Positions 22,023 to 32,633 of a DNA stretch of 64,000 nt are shown in pieces. Both the position numbers and the translations under genes were made by a program. Numbering within the stretch: position 1 is the stretch's first letter; each line of letters begins with the position of its first letter. This stretch comes from Zasmidium citrigriseum (lineage: Eukaryota; Ascomycota; Dothideomycetes; Mycosphaerellales; Mycosphaerellaceae): assembly GCA_002786025.1 (NCBI GenBank), contig NHNW01000025.1, positions 248,001 to 312,000 of the forward strand, in the 5' to 3' direction. Under the pieces are notes generated by a model. The model was not told where the DNA came from, searched no databases, and was given only the letters and a program-made list of their open reading frames with translations.

Positions 22023-24280
22023 TAAAGGTTGTCCGTACGGAAAGATTGCCGTGTCATTTGGTCCAGTTGAGATCTTTGTCAATGCCATGCTCGAGACCAT
22101 GAGAAAGGAGCACAGCGGGAGCCAGCGAGGGTGTCGACTCGTAAAAGGCACTTGTGCCCAGTGTTCGTCAGGGAAGGAGAGAAGCAAAGTTGCCACCTCC
22201 AACACCGCCAGGACGTCTTCACGTTAGCAGAATGTCAGATGTATAGTCCTCCTATTGACCGCAGCACCCTCATAACCGGCAGACAAAAGAATACGAGACC
22301 AACGCACTCAAACATGACACTCTCACCAACCTTCGGCATTTCGAAACATCCCGCATCCATGCATCATGCAGCAGCCGCGGCGGCAGTCGGATCTCAAAAT
22401 ATCATGGTTGATTGCAGGAGCCGAAGCCTGCCATGTCAAGGCGTTTGAGTTGGTTGAGATGAGGCTCTTCTCGCCATGCAGGGTCCCGGGGTCCTGTAAG
22501 GGCGTTTGGGCTGGCACATTTGCCGCAGAGCCGCAGTTTCATCTGGCACCGGCAGCCTGCAGATTGCGTGGTTTTGACATTACCGGGCACGCATATACCA
22601 GCGGCAACCTTGTGGTGAACCGGGACTGCGAAGGAAGCCGGCGGCAGGCGCGTAAGTGAGGAATAGGAGCCAGGTCCTCCTGTACGGTACATCGTTTCGG
22701 ATGGCCTGGTATGCGTTTCTGCTTGCGTGGCCAACATGATCCTCATCAGCGGTGTCGTGCAGGTGAAAGGAGTGCTGGTCTGATGGGCAAGAATAGCAGA
22801 GATTCGCAATCAACGGAGTGAGGTGCGGTCTGAACTTTGAAGGCAGAGAAAAGGGAGGACCCTTGAATGGAAATTTGGCGTGAAACGGCTTGTGATCTCG
22901 AGCCCAAAGTCTTTTGGTCCTCCCTAGCCACCCCTAGCCACAGCCGGTAGACTTCGAGCCCAGTCAACGGTGTGAGGCATCAACCGGACGCAGGGACCCT
23001 CCAACGGCGTAAACGGTCATTTTGATGATCTTTTTGATGAGAGCGGTATTTTGGGTCTGGACAGGTGGTCGATTCACGATTCTTGTGGGATGTCGAAGGC
23101 AAGGGTGAACGGTGGTGATCGTAGGCAGGCAGTACGAGAGGCTGGTCATCTGAACATCTGTCATCAATGTTTGCTGCCGCTTAGGCCTGCTGCCAATGAG
23201 CTCGAAGAACGACAAGGCGTGTCCGATCTCATCGAAGTCGCAGCCTTGAAGGCAACTTGGTCAGAGGTGCCAGCACAGCACAAGGCGACAGGCTGCATGG
23301 CAGCTGAGAGATACCGTACCGTCTTCTCCCGCGGCGTAGAACAAGGCAAAGAAGCCCGCGCCCTCAGGCACCTGGTTCAAGGCAAACGTCTTCCAGGTCC
23401 AGCTTTGATGGTGCATGAGGTAGCGAATGGGGCACGATATCTTGTTGCCAACGCACGCATTTTCCGGACGCAGGGTCGCCCGAGTAGATTGCTGATGAGG
23501 TCTTGTCCACCCCGGCACCGAGAGTTCGTATTTCAGCAAATGCAAGCAAACACCACCAGGTGGGTTTCGCTGGCCCAGGGTTTAGCGAGCTCATGCACAA
23601 TCAAGTGGATCCAGCTGCTATATCCCAAACTGAGCATGTTGCCAACGCTCGAGCTCGGAGTCTCCTAACGAAGTCCCAAGAGTCGAGACACATGAAAGCT
23701 GCTGACAGTGTCGAAACGAGAGCGAAGCTCGTGAGCGTGCCGTTGTCCGGAGAAATACGCCCTTGTAGAAGAGTACCTGAGCAGGCCTGACCAATCAAGT
23801 CCAACAGCTGCAAGGTCGCGAGAGAGATGTTATGCAGATCGCATGAATTGGAGCGGGAGCGAGCTGCTCTTGCTCTGCGCGGGAGAAGCTGGAAGCATCA
23901 TGCCTGCACGATGTGTTGTACAATACAGGGATTGAGCAGGGACTAGCAAGAGCAACCTCACATGAGCTGAGAGCTTCCGCTGGTTGGACCTTTGGTAGCC
24001 GGCCGTCTGACGCTCGCCACTGAATGACACGGTTGCAATGAGGCAAAGAAAGCATGTGAAAGAAGGAGTAGCGGTGGGCAAGAGCTGACACGAGTCAAAA
24101 GCTCATTTGACCATTTCGAAGAAGTCGAACAATTAACAAAACCAAGTAACGATCAGGCGCGCAATCCTCTGCAGCAGCCATTGGGGTATAATCGTCCTTA
24201 TCCCAGACCCATATAAATCAAAACCCCTGCGCCTCGATGCAAAGATGCGAGCTACAAATACATGATGCTGTAGCTAGCCA

Positions 24281-24493
24281 TTAGATGCCGTTGTAGTGTT
24301 CCCAGACCCAGGTTGATGATAACGCTGATAAAACCGTCCAGAATGGTTGCGTAATAGTACATATGCCGCCCTGCAGCTCCAGAAGGATCATCATGGCGAG
24401 GAGTGATGCGTTGTCCGAGATAAATGATGAGATGATGCGGGTGAGGTGGTCGAAGTGGAGGGGTGTCGATGGGGGTGATTCGGACGGCGTGTA
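24281..24493 (-). pseudogene. Possible degraded coding fragment
   Basis: A 70-codon frame between two stops on the minus strand reads very protein-like: SPPSTPLHFDHLTRIISSF, SDNASLLAMMILLELQGG and TITQPFWTVLSALSSTW. Upstream the same frame is broken by TAA (24494-24496) and, further up, TGA. No acceptor AG lies in the right place for an intron to bypass the TAA. It could be the 3' end of a decayed gene or chance. I do not recognise a family. Confidence 0.3.
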
Positions 24494-24708
24494 TTAGGGC
24501 GGTTCGTAATATGGTGTATTGTGGAGTCAAGGATGTGGATGCCTGTCCACTCGTGACAGGCTGTGAAGAGCAAGGTAGGTGGTGTTGGTACAAAGGCCAA
24601 TCAGGGTGCCGTGGTCAGGCAGCTCAGCTGTCCTGGTCGAAACCGTAGATGTGCCGTGTAAAGATATGCCCAGAGGCGAGATGCAGTGCGGAGTCCGCTC
24701 CATCTGTG

Positions 24709-24834
24709 TCAAGCAATGGTGTCGAGAGCTTGCAGGATATCGTCGAGCGGTTGTTTGGAATCAGTCGATCCTTCGGCTAGGTTGTTTCGTTCGAACGAGG
24801 GAAACATTGCCGCGTTGTCGTCAAGTCGTGCCAT
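24709..24834 (-). CDS. Possible small ORF, 41 residues
   Basis: The minus-strand ATG at 24834 opens a short acidic frame (MARLDDNAAMFPSFERNN ... DDILQALDTIA) ending in TGA at 24709-24711. A TATA-like box lies about 280 bases upstream. An earlier ATG at 24940 (MPAATFPPCPGPPPT) ends after 24 codons at a TGA that overlaps a possible GTGAGA donor, so splicing could link different pieces. Its reality rests only on composition and context. Confidence 0.25.
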   Translation of the reverse strand: MARLDDNAAMFPSFERNNLAEGSTDSKQPLDDILQALDTIA

Positions 24835-25111
24835 GTTGTGTGAGAGGATGTTGTTGGCGAGGCTCTCACTTGGTTGGAAGTGGTGGCAGAGGACGGGTTG
24901 GTGGTGGGCCTGGGCACGGTGGGAAGGTTGCGGCAGGCATTGTGGTGTTGATTAGGTGACGTCGAGAGGTGGTAGTCGTCGTGGTTGTTGTTTGTAGTAA
25001 ACGTTGGATCGTTGTATGGTCGTGGAGTCGTCGACGTCTAGCGCGAGTGGTGTAGTTGTTGTTGCTGGTTGATAGAGAGGGCGGACAGAGCGAGGCGGAG
25101 CAGGACCGGTG

Positions 25112-25118
25112 CTTATAT
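25112..25118 (-). promoter_or_regulatory. TATA-like box
   Basis: Reads CATATAAGC on the minus strand, followed by a C/A-rich, ATG-poor leader (CAACAACAACTACACC) of the kind seen in fungal 5' untranslated regions. It may drive the small ORF or the degraded frame downstream. Confidence 0.35.
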
Positions 25119-28100
25119 GTTGGCGAAATTCCTCACAATCTCCCATGATGCAACGCACAGCCGCCCAATCCGCGCATCCTGGCGGTGAGTCTGTGCTAAC
25201 GAGCGCTGCCTGGTGGTAAAGGAGACAGAGGCCGCTTGGCAAAGCCTAATTTTGCAGCATGACTGCAGCAGCAGAACCGTCACGCGCGAGCCACCATCCC
25301 GGCCCAAACTCTCAGGCCTCAGCCCTGTCCTGTTCGCATGCTTGCCGTCTTCGGTGCCCGACCGCCCTGCTGACGGACGCCATTTGCCCTGTTTCATCGC
25401 TCCCCCTCGTATCCGCCCCCGGCGATCCCAGATTACGACATTCGCACAAGCAATATTCAGGCAATCGATATTGATATACCGCATTGTCCGTCTGCGACTG
25501 TGGACAGTTATTGAAACTGCAGCCGCCTCGGACATGTCCGCATACCGTTCTGGTGGCTAGCTGCTCCTTAATGCCTGAGGGCCGGCCAACGCCACACCCA
25601 GCATGCCGTGGGCGAGCTACCATACCGCGGGAGCAGCGGGTGCCGGATAGCGGATACGTGAGGGACGGTTAGCAAAGCTTCCACGCTTCCAGGGCGTCTT
25701 CCAAACGGCAGGGGTACGGGATGGCAGGATCACCACACCAAGGCCAGCAGGCAAGCTTCTGCATGGGAGAGCTGCGAAACGCCATCGCGGCCTGCCGCTC
25801 ACGCTGCTGCCGTTTCACCTGCTCGCCGGTGCTGCTCTTTTTCTCTGCACACGCCCTTCGAAACACACTGTCTGGTGGCAAATTGTGTGTGCAGACGCTC
25901 CGTTTTGTTGCGTCGCGCCGGTCTGTGACACCCTCATTTCGCTTGCAAGGGTTTGCGAAGCGCGGAAGAAGAACGGGAGAAGACTGGAGAGCTGTCTAGC
26001 AGACACCGGTTTTCGAATCTGTCGCCGCAGTCTGCCGCTCTGTGTCGTCACCATCTCGCGATGCACTCCGTGTCAACGGCCTTGGAAGTGGGAGGAAGCA
26101 GTGCTCCGCGGGCGCATCCATTGGCATCCACGGCGCAGAGGGCTATCAGCTGCCGACTCCTGCTGCGAGCTGCTCGCCAATGTCATGCCATGCTCCAGGG
26201 CGGGCGTGAGGCAGACGAGCGCATGATCACTGCTTGCGCGGCAGCACCGCAGTGCGCAAATGGATTGACTTCGAGCGGACAGGCCTCACACGTGGCCGCC
26301 AGGATGCGCCTAGGATGGAGTCGTTTAGGTTGGAAGCGAGCTGAATGGGGAAGGCACCATCGCCTCCGTTCCGCCCTTTCGAGCAAGTTGGCGCAAAGAC
26401 ATCTCCTTGTTCCTGCGTCACACTTCTCAAAAAGTTTTACACCCAAACAGAAATTGCTTCACCGTCGTGCAAACGCCGGCAGACCCATCGTTGACGCCCG
26501 GGCGGTCTGCGTCGTCCTTGTGCTGCTGCTTGCCACCGACCTGGCGCGTACCTGAATGATCGCCAGGGGTGCAGATATCTGTGGTTTGACGCTGCTGGAT
26601 CACCGGATCTGCCCTCGCTTGAGGACGACAGTCTGGCTCGCCAACGTCATCGGCGTGTTTCAATCGATATTGAGATCTGTTGGTCTGCAGACATACGTGA
26701 GACTCGCGACAACAATCGCTGATGATGGGAGAGACCAACGACGTTGATGTGCGACTTGCCTCATCGCCGTGACGATCGAACAACCACTCCAAACAGCAAT
26801 CGCAGCACTTTCGGCGCATTGCCAACTGAAACCCGAGCGCAAAAAATTCATTCCACTTCATCAAATGCGCTTTGACTCAGAATCAAAAGATTTCTTTCTT
26901 CGGCTCCTCGGCTGCGCCAACCCCCGTCCCTCACGGCTCCATGCGAGATCTTACCGAAATCTGTTACCAACCTGATGGAACCGCCGACAAGGAAGCGCCC
27001 TGTTTGCCTGTTCCTGGCGCGGTGAGGCGGTGTCCATTGGAACAACACTTGGCCATCCCAGAAGCGGTCGTGCGGATATCAGGCCACTATGGCCGCTGCC
27101 TCACTCAGCAATTGCAAGAAGTGCCGTCGTATTTCACTGCGTTCCCTGCTGGTCTGCAAGCGATGACGGCCATCCACAATCAACCACTGTTGTCGCTTGG
27201 CATCTACTCTTTCGGCCACTCCGCCCTCATTCGGGCGTTGGACTATCGCGGCTGCGGCTGCGGCGGCCAAAGACCAATCGACCCGCCAAGCGCAGTTAGT
27301 CGAAGATCCAGCGTTCGCGGATCTAGATGTGTGATGCCATGATGGTGGCACTTTTCCGACCATGCTTGTTCTGTTGCGAGCAAACGAGTGCAACAAGACC
27401 ATCACACGTGGGCGTCGTGTTGCTTCGCTCCATCGACTGCGCCGCTTGGTACTTGGAGAGCTGACTCGAGCTCCAGAACGCTGCATGTCTCAGCTAGAGC
27501 TCGTTAGACTTTCGCAAAAGAATCAGTCAGTGGTCAGGAGCTCGTCGCAACTCGAGCACCTTCGCTTGGTTACAGGACCTCGACCTTGACTCGGAGTCGG
27601 TGGACGAGTTGGTTGTCTCGATTCCAATCGTACCACGCCGTTTGAGAAAACCTTAATCTGAACCTTGTCCCAGTGTCAACTGCCGCGCTCGAAGGTTTGC
27701 TGATGACGGGGATGGGGCCAACGGTCGCGGTCAATGACATTCTGATGTCGGTATCCGACTGCTATAACGACTCCACAGTAGCAATTGCTGTACAGCCCTT
27801 GATGCCACGTACAAAGCGACATGTACACCACCCATCCAGGCAAGGGAGCTCTGCGACTAGCAGCACGTCTTCGCAGCCTCGGATTGAGCAAGTTCCCTTG
27901 GTCGACATCCATGCCTCGCTTCCTTTCGCCTCCGCAAACCAAGGGTTGCGAGCTACGAGCAAGACAAGAACCCATGACGACGACACATCACCACCGCCTA
28001 TCTCGGGATGCTTCGTTCCTGAGCCGCGCCAAGGTACAGTGGTTGTTAGGCAGGCCACACCACCCGCCATGCGTCTTCTGCGATCTCGATGCCGTGCCGT

Positions 28101-28654
28101 GCCCAGCAAAGAGCTATCTTGCATGCTTGACCTGACTTTTCCGCAACGGCAGATCAACGGTCAGCCGCGATTCGGGCTCGCTATCCAGGCCTGCTTCCAT
28201 CACACAGTATCAAGCAAGCCCTTCACAACCTTTTTCGTTGTGGCAACTTGTCCAATCTTCGATCGCGACGTCCTTCCAAGCCCCTGAGGACTTGACAAAG
28301 AGATCTGACCTGACTCTTCGCTTCCAATCCTCGAACGAGCATTCCCACGAAGAGTGGTGGCGTTGATGCCAATGACGCCTTGTCTAGGAGGAAGTATTGC
28401 CTTGTCGTTCCAGAAAGATGAGATCGAAAAAAGTGAAATTCACTTCTGTACCTGCAGCATGTGAAACATCACAGCACAAGCCATGCTGTGCAATGTGGTC
28501 TGCAGCGAAAGAGCAGATCGGTCGATGAGGTTGACTTTGACAGGCGACAAGCTTTCCGTTCCTGCAGGAAGTGGTACACTGCCTCGTGGGTGTAGGGCTA
28601 CTGGTCAGCTTTTACTCTCGGCCATCGATATCCGGCCTCACGCGGCTTTCATGA

Positions 28655-29170
28655 CTCAATGGGGTTGATACTCCTTCGTCGGGCTTCCTTTCGTCTTGCG
28701 AGCCATGGAATTGCTTTCCGAGTCGAGAGTGTCACACGCAGCTGCGCGGAAGCTCCTCGAAGCTTTGTCTCGATTGGAGCAATGCTGACTGCAGTGAGCA
28801 GGATATTCCTTGGGTGCGACGCCATGTCTTGGATAGAGATGCCATTGCAAATTGGGCAGCTGCTACTCCTGGTTCTGAGGCTTTACGGCCGCGTGTACAG
28901 ATTCGTCGAACGCTAGAAGGTTTGTGCAGGCAGCTTGAACGTGCTAATGCGATTAGCAGTCAGCAAAAAGCACACCGCCCACCGTATCTCGAGCACGCCG
29001 CTCTCGTTACCACAGCAGCGGCAGAGTTCTGTCAGCTGCAGTCACGATTATCTCGCAGTATGCACTCACTACGTGCAGCTAAAGATGGTCACGATGCCGC
29101 TTACGAGTATGCTGACAACGCGACGCACACCTTAAACGTCCTTCGACTGTCCGCTCCGCCAGTGCCCTAA
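28655..29170 (+). other. Open frame without start, possible exon or remnant
   Basis: 171 sense codons without a stop on the plus strand, ending at 29170, but with no ATG near the 5' end. The first part is cysteine-rich (SSCEPWNCF, REC, KLCLDWSNADC). The second is helical and alanine/glutamine-rich (RRTLEGLCRQLERANAISS, AEFCQLQSRLSRSMHSL). A real exon would need an upstream splice acceptor or start that I cannot identify. It may be a gene remnant at the edge of the gene-poor region. Confidence 0.3.
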
Positions 29171-29617
29171 GAAAATGCCGGCTCCTGCCAGGAACGATCT
29201 TAAGCATGTCAGAAGTCTGATAGCACCGCCGAAAAGTGCCGCAGTCGGAAAAGAATGCTGATTATACGATCAAGCAAGTCTGATGACATGAGTAGGATGC
29301 CGGCGCAAGGAGAGTGCTGATGTTGAAGCTTGATGTTGACATCCTCCTTCCTGATGCGAGTCGTACGGCCTGCCAGATCCGTGTACATGATTCTCGTATG
29401 GATCTCAAGGAGGTATGATAGCGATACGCGGATAAGTCCAAAGCGTCTTGTGCCATTCATCATGCTCAATCTCGTATGTCGCTGTGAGCGGGACCTCCTG
29501 ATGGAAAGCGGCTCGATAGCTCCTTTTCAGGACTTTCATTCTTCTTGGGCCAGGATATAAACGCTCCCTCCAAAGGAATTCGAGTTCGCGGTATTGCAAT
29601 GTGTGTGGTTCGTTCAT
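29171..29617. other. Intergenic, nothing recognised
   Basis: About 450 bases between the uncertain frame ending at 29170 and the 3' end of the gene at 29618. The open frames on both strands (29209-29469, 29330-29560) are antisense to each other and show no family signal. Confidence 0.45.
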
Positions 29618-30523
29618 TCAACCGTCATCGTCTTCAAGCAAGCCGCTCTCTTGAGCAGCCTGAGTGCTGACCCACTGCTCCATCATCTGGCTGCCCCCAG
29701 GTGCAGTTGCAGCTGCCTCTTTCTTGCTTTTCCTTGTGACAATGAGGCACAATATTCGGCCGTAGATACTGAATCCATCGTAGGATGTATCAAGCAACAT
29801 CTTCTTCTTGTCGTCTTGATCTTCTTCAGCAACCCCTGGTTCGTCAGGTACTTCCACAGGCTCTTCCGTTCGTTTTCGACGTTTCGAAGGGTTGGCACGT
29901 TGTGTCGCAAAGAACTCCTCGTCGCTCGAGCTCACGAACAGAGCGTCGTCTTCGTCTGGATCCTCCCCATTCTTTGATTTGCGCTTCTTCTTGCCACCTG
30001 CCTTGGGTATATCCTTGAGCTCAACAACATCATCGTCTTCTTGAAGTATTGCAGGCGGCTCCTCGTCCTCATCGATGCGAATGGGGTTCTCGCTGGTATT
30101 GAGCCATCCAGTAAGCTTGTTACTCGTAGATTTGATCTTTGGCTTGTCGCTGAAAGCCTTTTGCTTCGTGAGAAGCGAATGCCGTGTCGAGTTCTCTTTC
30201 AAGAATATCGAAACCTCAAAGTCCTCTGATCCCGTATCGTCAGTGGTCTGCCATCCATGCTATTCTGTTCCCTGCCAGTCTCACGCACCTTGACTTGCAA
30301 CATCCTTTATGCCCTTCTTTTTCTTTCCACCTTTCTTCTTTGCATTCTCGTTCTCTTCTCTCAGCTTCGGTAACACCTTTGGTCTGACCTCTTCGATGAT
30401 GCGTGGGAGGACGTTGTCGCGTGATGAAAGCAACCAGGCCACGTCGGAAGGTTTGTGTAGGTAGATGCGGACCTCAAGCACCGAGTACTTCGTAATGCGG
30501 AGATAGCGTCGAATCGGTGCCAT
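29618..30523 (-). CDS. Conserved-looking fungal protein, probably nuclear, unknown function
   Basis: Two exons, 30289-30523 and 29618-30225, joined through a good GTGCGT donor and ATCAG acceptor, give 280 residues. The N-terminal 60 residues look folded (RYLRITKYSVLEVRIYLHK, DVAWLLSSRDNVLPRIIEE). A lysine patch follows (KKKGGKKKKGIKD). After the junction, EDFEVSIFLKENSTRHSLL precedes a long acidic and basic disordered region with possible nuclear-localisation clusters (GGKKKRKSKNG, SKRRKRTEE). The C-terminus ends in GGSQMMEQWVSTQAAQESG and acidic residues. I do not recognise the family; low-complexity charge blocks and basic clusters suggest a nuclear scaffold or DNA-associated factor. It is divergent from the BolA gene with 187 bases between starts, so they may share a promoter. 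Confidence 0.78.
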
Positions 30524-30710
30524 CTCGACTACGGGATGTAGAGGTCAGTGTTGATGCAAGTGCTGGGAGACATGTGAAGGCACGCATGGGTCGGGAGGAA
30601 GGTGCGGCGAGTGGGGCAGATCCAAAGTGCCGGGTCCATCGATCTCTCGAGATGTTGAATGTTTGCCGCTTGTCTCCGTCTTCTATCACACATAAAGGTC
30701 GGCCATCTCT

Positions 30711-31193
30711 ATGTTTCGTCGTGCAGCCGTCCAGACGCTGCAGAAACGCTGGGTCAATATGGCTGCATCACAGACGCCGATGGAAGACGCCATCCGCCAG
30801 AAGGCATGTGAATCATTTGGAATTGGCATAGACCAAGTCTAATAGAGATACAGGTCACGGAGGCATTCGCTCCAACCTCACTAGAGATCTTCAATGATTC
30901 CCACAAGCATGCCCATCATCAAGCGATGCAGGGCAGCACATCGAAAGAAACACACTTCAGGTACTTGTTCTCATGAGCATTGAGATTCGTGGATCGTCTG
31001 ACTTGTTCTCAGAGTTTACATCACATCCGATGCATTCAAGTCAAAAATGCAACCAGCAAGGCATCGAATGGTCTACACTTTGTTGAAGGATGAACTTGCC
31101 GCAGAGGGCGGCATTCATGCCTTGCAGCTCAAGACCAAGACCACCGAGGAGGCAGAGAAAGCAAAAGCAAAGGAAGAAACCTCGGGTTCATGA
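30711..31193 (+). CDS. BolA family protein (mitochondrial type)
   Basis: Three short exons, 30711-30803, 30854-30960 and 31013-31193, encode 126 residues, the usual size. Intron 1 must use a GC donor (AAG then GCATGT) with acceptor ATACAG; the nearby GT shifts the frame. Intron 2 is GTACTT...TCTCAG. The N-terminus (MFRRAAVQTLQKRW) looks like a mitochondrial presequence. The BolA core follows: LEIFNDSHKHAHH, then KETHFRVYITSDAF with the conserved histidine that helps ligate a [2Fe-2S] cluster with a monothiol glutaredoxin, then RHRMVYTLLKDEL and IHALQLKTKT. BolA proteins assist iron-sulfur cluster transfer and iron sensing. The C-terminal Lys/Glu-rich tail is variable in the family. It converges on the Mpv17 gene. 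Confidence 0.92.
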
Positions 31194-31385
31194 TGGATCC
31201 GCTAAATTGAACAAGTCTACCGATGCTCTCTATGGCTGTCCGGGTCTCAGCCGCCCTTCTCCAATGCAGGCTCGATACAAGATCGCCCCACGCGCCGGAA
31301 TGCAAAATAATGTACAGGATGATGAAATGGACTGTCTCAGTCCGTGAGGAGATCGAAGTGGGCATAGGGAATCCAGTGTCTCCGT

Positions 31386-32049
31386 TCAAGCATCCGGTGG
31401 GAAGGTCGCCTCTCCCAGGTTGCTACTAGGCTGACTGTTGAGGAAGCTGAGGTAGCAGTTCCAACCTAGACAATTATCAGAACAGCATAATGCACAATAT
31501 CCAATCAACATACCAAGTGAAATGACGTTCACCAGCAACACTCTGTGCTCCAGGGGCACGAATTTGAAGTTGGTGAACTGCACAGCAGGCCACACCATCC
31601 AGTTCTTTTGCAGCGCCGTGAAGTATGAGTCCTTCAGCTTCTTCGATGGATCAGTGCCTTCCATAATGGCCATGCTGCTCAAGAAGCAGAAGAGGTTGGT
31701 GCTAGCGAACACCGTCTGGTCTGTAGCAACTCTTGCAATGATCTCCAGATTTGGTCTGCCCGGAATCACTATCTTCCGCTGCAAGAACCCGAACCACGTC
31801 GTTGCTGCTGGGCCGAAGACGCATCCGCCGTAGAGCGCCATTCGGCCTGTCCGTGCCCACTCCTGATTCTGAATGCCCTTCTTTTCGACCGCTTGCTGGG
31901 CCATCGTGTCTCCGGTCGCGAATAGGACGGCGGTGGTGATGGATTGGGTGAGGAGAGGGCGCGAGGCCAACTTGGCTTGATACCTGCGATGACAATCAAT
32001 TGAACGCCTTTATCTTCCTAATGTCGTCGAGTACCTACCAGCGCAACAT
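31386..32049 (-). CDS. SYM1: Mpv17/PMP22-family inner mitochondrial membrane protein (Sym1-like)
   Basis: Three exons: a tiny first exon of 11 bases (32039-32049), then 31514-31983 and 31386-31465, giving 186 residues. The first junction builds MLRWYQAKLASRPLLTQS, the standard start of the family. Motifs in order: TTAVLFATGDTMAQQ, RTGRMALYGGCVFGPAATTW, DQTVFASTNLF, and the signature NWMVWPAVQFTNFKFVP. The last exon supplies WNCYLSFLNSQ. Four hydrophobic helices are visible. Yeast Sym1 and animal Mpv17 sit in the mitochondrial inner membrane, are linked to mtDNA maintenance and stress tolerance, and may form a channel. The C-terminal extension after LNSQ is short and variable. Confidence 0.94.
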
Positions 32050-32633
32050 TTCGGCGGCTGGCTACTGAATGATTCGCTCGAGATAGGGGATGCTGCAAAA
32101 GACTGTGGTGTCGGCCGAGTTTCTCAGGGCGAAGAGCAGTCCAGTATCGATGTCCAACTGAGATGGCGCGCACATGCAAGTGAAGTGAGGAAAAAAGTGG
32201 TGTCCAATGTCTACGCCAGAAGGTCGGTGTTGGCTTTGGGCCGGCAGGCTCAGATAGGAAAGTCCGCAGCTGAAGCTCAGGGAAAGAAGGAAAGAGCTAG
32301 TGACGTCGGGCATCGGTCATAGCTCGCCGCGGACCCTGCCGAAAGCTTGTTTCGTCGTGTTGCCCCACCATCGACCATGTCTCTGGTCGTTGACAAACGC
32401 AAACAAAACCAACTCTAAACTACCGAAACGACGAATGCACGAGATGGGCCGGATAAGTCGACGTTCAAGAGCCTGAAGTCGTCAGCAAACACATCACGGG
32501 CCTCTACAGCTCGGTCCATTGTTCTCGGATTTTGCGATTCGCCTATCAACCCCGCCAGCCTTTCTCTGGACGACTTTCGACTTCTTCACCATCACCATCG
32601 AATACACCGATTTCGTGTCTATCGCTCGAAATC
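32050..32633. promoter_or_regulatory. Divergent promoter region, SYM1 / NPT1
   Basis: About 580 bases between divergent starts. An in-frame extension upstream of the NPT1 ATG to 32532 exists, but it is low-complexity Ser/Pro and is more likely 5' untranslated. No operator is recognised. Confidence 0.45.

Larger units (their letters stand above)
22058..28654. other. Gene-poor stretch of about 6.6 kb
   Basis: I find no gene I would defend. Open frames of up to about 205 codons exist (23051-23668, 25953-26555, 27673-28287, all plus), but they overlap open frames on the other strand, have no recognisable motif, and no neighbouring exon extends them. The sequence is not RIP-like: CA and TG are common. 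Weak candidates on the minus strand around 24.3-25.1 kb are listed separately. Confidence 0.5.

Noticed and set aside
23051..23668. A 205-codon plus-strand open frame
   Set aside because: No motif, no family-like pattern, overlapped by minus-strand open frames of similar length, and no flanking exons. Probably chance in GC-balanced DNA.
25953..26555. A 200-codon plus-strand open frame
   Set aside because: Low-information Ala/Arg/Cys text without domain signals; frames on both strands are open here.
27673..28287. A 204-codon plus-strand open frame
   Set aside because: Composition is unlike the confident genes in this window and it has no recognisable block; antisense frames are equally open.
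32532..32633. An N-terminal extension of NPT1
   Set aside because: The extra in-frame residues are Ser/Pro-rich and the family starts at the later ATG; a 5' leader is more likely.
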